Assembly: GCF_026210795.1 (NCBI RefSeq)
Contig: NC_089447.1
Location: 188,501-252,500 of the forward strand
DNA length: 64,000 nucleotides
Reading direction: 5' to 3'
DNA from: Rhizophagus irregularis
Taxonomy: Eukaryota; Glomeromycota; Glomeromycetes; Glomerales; Glomeraceae
Shown here: positions 59,464-64,000 of the stretch, in pieces
Layout: each line of letters starts with the position of its first letter
How positions within the stretch are numbered: position 1 is the stretch's first letter
Program-made: the position numbers and the translations under genes
The notes under the pieces: model-generated
Databases searched by the model: none
Told to the model about the DNA's origin: nothing
The model's input: the letters and a program-made list of their open reading frames with translations, nothing else

Positions 59464-59569
59464 CTAATCGTTTATTTGATTAATTTGGGAATGATTATCA
59501 TGCAGGCGTGATCTTGTTGTTGGTTGACCGTGTTTGTGCTATAAATAGCATATCATCTGATACCGCAGT

Positions 59570-61145
59570 AGTCACGTGATATAGGTAGGCAGGTAGCACG
59601 GAAATTGGCTAAGTAAGTTACTCCCTTATATAAGGCACGGAACGTAAAGTCAATTATATTTACTTTACGTTACTCCCCTTACTAATATAAACTTTGATTT
59701 ATAGGATGCCTTGTGGCGCCTCAACCCCTTTGATTCAATTTTTTCCAAATATGTCACATGATGTACAATATTTATTAATCGGCTGATGGCTGATTTTTTA
59801 ACTTAGCTAATTTTTGATCTGCTAAACTTAAAATTATATTGCAAAGATATTTTTTTTAAATTTTTTTTGCAAACAATTTATTCAAAATAATCTTATTTAA
59901 TGAAATTTTATTTGCAAATATTAAAATTTAAGTCCCACATTTTCGATTTTAAAGAAAAAATTTACTGTATTTATTTTTAATGAATTAATACAAATAAAAA
60001 ATAATAACAATAAATAAAAAAGATAAGATCAAGGAGAAAGATGCTAATAAACAAAATGAAATAACAATAGAGTAATGGAAAGAAGAAAGGGAGTAAAAAA
60101 GAGTAATGAGAAGTGATAGAAAACAAAAAGGAGAAATAGGATATGATGGATGATGAAAAAGAGTGATGGGAGACGGAAAGAAGTGATGGGAAGTGATGGG
60201 AGACGAAAAGAAGTGATGGGAGACGAAGAGGAGTGATGGGAGACGAAAAGAAGTGATGGAAGACGAAGAGGAGTGATGGGAGACGAAGAGGAGTGATGGG
60301 AGACAAAAAGGAGTGATGGGAGACAAAAAGAAATGATGGGAGACGAAAAGGAGTGATGAGAGACGAAAAGAAGTGATGGAAGACGAAAAGGAGTGATGGG
60401 AGACGAAAAGAAATGATGGGAGAGGAGTGATGGGAGACGAAAAGAAGTGATGGAGACAAAAAGAAATGATGGGAGACGATGAGAGACGAAAGGAAGTGAT
60501 GAGAGACAAAAAGAAATGATGGGAAGTAAACAGGAGAGATGGAAAATGAAAAGATGTAATAGAAATAATGAGAGACGAATAATGAGAAGTAATATGAGGT
60601 GAAAAATGATGAGAGACAAAAAATGAAAAAAAGATCATGATAGGAAGTTGGGTAATGATAGGAAACCAAGTAAAAAACAAAAAACAAACAATGAAGTAAA
60701 AAAAAGAAATTAGTAAGAAACGAAATATAAAGATAACCAAATAAAAAATAAATAAAAAATAAAAAAAAGCATACCTTTATTAATTTTAGAACTGAAAGAA
60801 CTAAAATATCTAAAAAAAAAACGAAATAAAATTAGTGAAAAACGAAATATGAAACAGAAACAAAATAAAAAATAATAAAAGATGAGTGAGAAACGAAACG
60901 TAAAGTGAAAAACAACTAAACAACTGAACCTTCCGGAAGGAACCGAGGAAATGAACCTATACTGAAAACGAGATTCGATAAACAAATAAACATGACGCGA
61001 TCATGTAGCAAATATAAGGAGTAACGTAAAGTATTTACCAAAAAAATTTACGTTCCGTACCTTATATAAGAGAAGTAACGTAATAGATCATGTGACTTTA
61101 CGTTACTTACATTTGCCAATTTCCGTTACTTACTTTCTATATATT
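59570..61145. repeat. Inverted flanks around the purine minisatellite, possible element
   Basis: CGGAAATTGGCTAAGTAAGT (59599) with CTTATATAAGGCACGGAACG (59632) on the left are mirrored at 61020-61130 by words which read on the minus strand as CGGAAATTGGCAAATGTAAG and CTTATATAAGGTACGGAACG. ACGTTAC and TTTACGTTAC recur in both flanks. This looks like a 1.5-kb inverted-repeat element with a minisatellite in its centre; the outermost ends and target duplication are not clear. Confidence 0.5.
60160..60560 (+). repeat. 20-bp purine-rich minisatellite
   Basis: About 18-20 units of GAAGTGATGGGAGACGAAAA with AAGAGG and CAAAAAG variants. The plus strand is almost all purine. As 20 is not a multiple of three, all three minus-strand frames cycle through the same 20-residue pattern (SHHFFSSPITPLRLPSLLFV) and stay open for 190-250 codons, giving three overlapping false genes. 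Confidence 0.85.
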
Positions 61146-61969
61146 CATAATTAGGCTTTATTCAAAGAGAATTTGAAGAACTTGATTTAAATAAATCAGT
61201 AAATAAAACTTCGTGAATTAAATCTTTAAATTTATCTCTACATGTTCACCTTTCGTCAAAAAAGCGCAATATTTTCTTTGCTTTCTTGCTCGAATAATAA
61301 ATTAATATACAACAGCTAATAAAATTTAAAAGACTTTTCCGACTCTCCCTGTTGTGATTGTAATTTCTTGAGAATTAGAAGTATGAGAGGTTAATTTCTG
61401 TGATTTTTATTTCGTTTTGAAATGTTTTTTTTTTCCTCTTTCTTTTCGAAAAATCAGAATTTCGATTTTTCAATTTCTTTGTACTAGTCAATATATGTTT
61501 AGATCGAAATTAATTATAATTTCGGTCTGATATTATATGGAAATAATAACTATAAATTAGTAATTTTAACATGTCCAAAATATAATGACGACGAACTTTT
61601 TTTAAAAAACAATGAATCCAATAAAAAACTTGCGACTAAGCATAATTTGATATTTACAGCATTATAATATTATTGTAAATATAAAGAGACCTTATATAAT
61701 ATTACTAAAAGCATGTGATTTTTTTAAAGAAAAAAAATAATAATTTTAATATCACCATTTTACACAGCACTTTTCAACTATAAACTTTTTTTCCATAATT
61801 TACGAAATTAATGGCAACACAAGTAAGTTATAAAGGAGCTAAAAAATAAATGTGAGTATTAAATTTTTTCGGCAATTGAAAAATAGGCTGTTTTTATTAT
61901 ATCAACCCTTCCTCTTTCAAATCAACTCCCTTTCAAATATTACCTTATTAGTTTGTAGTACTCTGGTGA
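61146..61969. other. Non-coding stretch
   Basis: Nothing recognised. Confidence 0.4.
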
Positions 61970-61978
61970 GTCTGGTGT

Positions 61979-62092
61979 GCAAATGTATCGTTCTTATACG
62001 ATCAGGTGCTATGTTCTTATACGACGTATATGTCACATAATATAGGTCGTATAAGATAGTATGTCGTACACGTATAAGAACGATACATTTGC
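61979..62092. mobile_element. 114-bp MITE with perfect 9-bp TSD
   Basis: The ends GCAAATGTATCGTTCTTATA and TATAAGAACGATACATTTGC form a perfect inverted repeat of 22 bp; the inside continues to pair imperfectly (TTCTTATACGACGTAT against GGTCGTATAAGATAG). GTCTGGTGT stands on both sides (61970-61978 and 62093-62101). A 9-bp duplication suggests mobilisation by a Mutator-like transposase. Confidence 0.8.
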
Positions 62093-62127
62093 GTCTGGTG
62101 TACTACGATATCGTTATATCGGGTAAC

Positions 62128-62212
62128 ACGCTGGAGTGCTACGATCATACCATATTAGTGGAAGATCGTAGTACTGGAGTACTACGATCAATACCATATT
62201 AGTGTGGAGGAG
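62128..62212 (+). repeat. Two-copy tandem repeat
   Basis: CTGGAGTGCTACGATCATAC, then CATATTAGTGGAAGATCGTA, is followed by CTGGAGTACTACGATCAATA and CATATTAGTGTGG; the unit is about 43 bp. GTACTACGAT also appears at 62099, so part of the MITE target lies in this repeat. Confidence 0.65.
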
Positions 62213-62214
62213 TA

Positions 62215-63090
62215 TAGGATAAAATACAATAATTAAGATCACACTTTTGCTGCTTCATAAAAGAATAGAAGAAGCAAGCATCAGTTTTTGGTTTTGATTA
62301 TATAAATAAACAATTTTTTACAAATATAGTATTTACAAAATAAAAAAAAATCAAATAGTTTATGTGGTTTTTTTATGAATTTGTATATTATTATGATTAT
62401 TGTTTCATTAGACTCTGTTGTCCTATACGGAAAAAAGAATGACTGTGGGTTTATTTATATTTAAATTTTGTAATATATTTCATTCATCATTGGGAAAAGC
62501 TTTAGTAAAACCAAAAGAATTATATGAGAATTCTTATGTTCAGCTAAGTCGTTAAAACTTTTATTTATAATATTATTGTAATCGTTAACGTTAACAATAT
62601 TACATTTGTGATTATTAAACAAGAATTTAATGCCAACAAATTAGAAAAAAAATTTTTTCAAATACCGTGGAAAGGAAAATGGCTAGTATTAGGATTAGAT
62701 CATCAGAGATATGCTGAAAGTGGATAGGCACAATATTTCATAATTGTTTCATAAGAGTGCATATGGCTTCATAGGTTGCGCACAAAACTCGACCGCTTAA
62801 CGTGATTGTACTGTAGATCGTCCAGGTACGAATAACAAAAGTGGGGTACGAATAACAGCCACCCAGATTTTGACTAAAATAGTCAATTTATTTAATCTAG
62901 AAAACTTCTAATTTTGCATAATGAATCATAAATTTAAAAGACACTATATTATAATGGAATTTAAAGATCTTTTTTTACAAGAATATCTATTTTCTGATTA
63001 TTTTGATAATAAGATCGTCTCAAACATTTCATTTCTATAAAAAAGATCATTATTTAACTAGTTTTTATATTTTAATACAATTTCGTGGTT
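62215..63090. other. Non-coding stretch
   Basis: No gene or element is recognised. Confidence 0.4.
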
Positions 63091-63105
63091 CGTGAATGGC
63101 CGCAA

Positions 63106-63252
63106 TGAATACGTTCCCGAGAAAGAGAATAATAATATAATAGCAACGCAAGATAATCTAACAACAACAGACATTAAACAAAATTTCGATGACAATGGTA
63201 ATACCACGCAGTGATAACTAAGATGTAAACATTGTGTTTCATCCACTTGAAT
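63106..63252 (+). pseudogene. 3' relic of a C-type gene
   Basis: The sequence follows the last 140 bp of gene C (CGTTCC..GAGA.AGAATAATAATAT, then AACGCAAG.TAATC, TGATAA.AA, and the end TCATCCACTTGA) but is broken by small indels and stops. The upstream 1 kb of the gene is gone. It stands in the same convergent position relative to D3 as C does to D1. Confidence 0.7.
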
Positions 63253-63254
63253 TT

Positions 63255-63480
63255 CAACAAACGTACAAAATTTTAAATCTAGAAATTAGATATAAACTTT
63301 TCTCGATTCGTTTTATATTATGGCATGCAAATTCGTTAGTTTTTTAAATTATAAATGTTTTACGTCTAAAATAGTAATTAATTATGGTAAATTAAGAGAA
63401 AAAAAAAGAAAAAGAATAGAAAACGCATATGAAAAATATATTAAAATTAACTATTATACATAGCTATTTATTTTTTAGCA
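63255..63480. repeat. 3' flank copy between C relic and D3
   Basis: Resembles 44880-45070 after gene C (CGATTCGTTTTATAT.TGGCA, CGTTAGTTTT) and 52455-52600 (AAAATAGTAATTAATTATGG). Confidence 0.65.
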
Positions 63481-63679
63481 ATGAACAAGTTAAATTACAA
63501 ATAATCTTTAAATTCAACCAAAATATGTATCTTAAGGATTTTTTTAAGAAAATCGATACATAAAATATAAGAAATAAAGATAATAACAAATTCATATTCG
63601 TTTCATAAAGAATCTTAAAATTATTACATTTTTTTTTTTTGAATTTAAAAAAAATTGTACAGTACATATAATTATAAAC

Positions 63680-64000
63680 TTATTTTGGTGCAAGGAATTG
63701 TTTCAAATAATATTCAAGATTTTCTTTGAGTTCCCTAGAAAATTCAACATATATTTCTTGTTGTTGTTCATTATGATTAAATTCAACTCCATGAATATTT
63801 TTATTTAAATATTCAACGATTGACAAATGTGGAATTAATACACAAGTGACTTTATAACATTTTTTTTCTTCAACTTTGAGAAAATAAAATTCATGCAAAT
63901 TATTTGGTTGAACATGATTTTGAGCTAAATAACTATTATTGTTATTGTCTAAGAGTTCAGATATAAGTTCAAAAGATATTGATGTTTCCCTATAACTAAT
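63680..64000 (-). CDS. Gene D3: PND-motif protein, cut by window edge
   Basis: This is the C-terminal part of a third D-type protein; the start lies beyond the window. Visible on the minus strand: unit 2 (LHEFYFLKVEEKKCYKVTC then LIPHLSIVEYLNKNIHG) and the helix ending KQFLAPK. Upstream of it (63899-64000) the homology to D1/D2 continues towards unit 1 (the ISYRETSISFELISELLDN-like stretch), so the frame probably extends past the window edge. In this copy the linker has an in-frame AGCTCAAAATCATG rather than D1's AACT; no stop is seen. Function unknown. Confidence 0.65.
   Translation of the reverse strand: MSYRETSISFELISELLDNNNNSYLAQNHVQPNNLHEFYFLKVEEKKCYKVTCVLIPHLSIVEYLNKNIHGVEFNHNEQQQEIYVEFSRELKENLEYYLKQFLAPK

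Noticed and set aside
59977-60740. Three overlapping minus-strand ORFs of 191-251 codons rich in Ser/Phe/His/Leu
   Set aside because: They are created by a stop-free 20-bp minisatellite in all three frames; no start context, motif or paralogue.

Overview
The window is AT-rich eukaryotic DNA that is sparsely genic and dense in transposons. Introns are short (about 65-200 bp, GTAAGT-like donors, TTTAG-like acceptors), predicted proteins are rich in Asn/Gln/Ser, and there is a Sel1-repeat relic, a zinc-cysteine F-box protein and IS630-, hAT-, Mutator- and Tc1-type fungal transposons. Together these suggest an early-diverging fungus, most plausibly an arbuscular mycorrhizal fungus such as Rhizophagus (inference from composition and gene style; no search was run).

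Only two genes are of recognisable conventional type, both in the middle: a six-exon secreted GDSL lipase/esterase (35527-36960, +) and a two-exon F-box protein (38251-39324, +). Both reconstruct cleanly. A 45-codon ORF with a signal-peptide-like start lies at 43105.

Most of the remaining coding capacity is a family I do not recognise. Four plus-strand members lie at 5345, 10093, 18809 and 30520 (here A, B, A', B'), one plus-strand member at 43730 (C), and three minus-strand members at 45748, 52820 and 63680 to the window edge (D1-D3). All carry an aromatic 'F-[FY]...P-[ND]-D...Y-x-[VI]-[TS]-[YC]' core. A/B types have one such unit plus a Gln/Asn-rich tail; C/D types have two units plus an amphipathic C-terminal helix. 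Non-coding flanks show that A-B (about 2.5-10.7 kb) and A'-B' (about 15.5-31.0 kb) are two copies of one block, and that the convergent C/D pair was copied about three times (44-46, 52.4-53.4 and 63.1-64 kb), with C lost or decayed in two copies.

Mobile DNA fills the rest. Elements with ends and target-site duplications readable in the sequence are: a 5.9-kb Mutator-like element (53568-59454, 9-bp duplication, about 566-bp inverted repeats, OTU-protease plus DDE-transposase reading frame) that itself carries a 307-bp Harbinger-type MITE; hAT-type elements at 11154-12320, 16470-17293 and 19212-20045 (the last inside gene A'); Tc1-like elements at 32150-32821 and 51144-52437; a repeat-armed Mutator-type element at 21979-23101; and a 114-bp MITE at 61979-62092. 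A decayed IS630-like transposase lies at 13445-14704. Low-complexity tracts are at 23.3-25.0, 25.3, 27.6-28.4 and 60.1-60.6 kb. I saw no rRNA, convincing tRNA, CRISPR array or prokaryotic gene.
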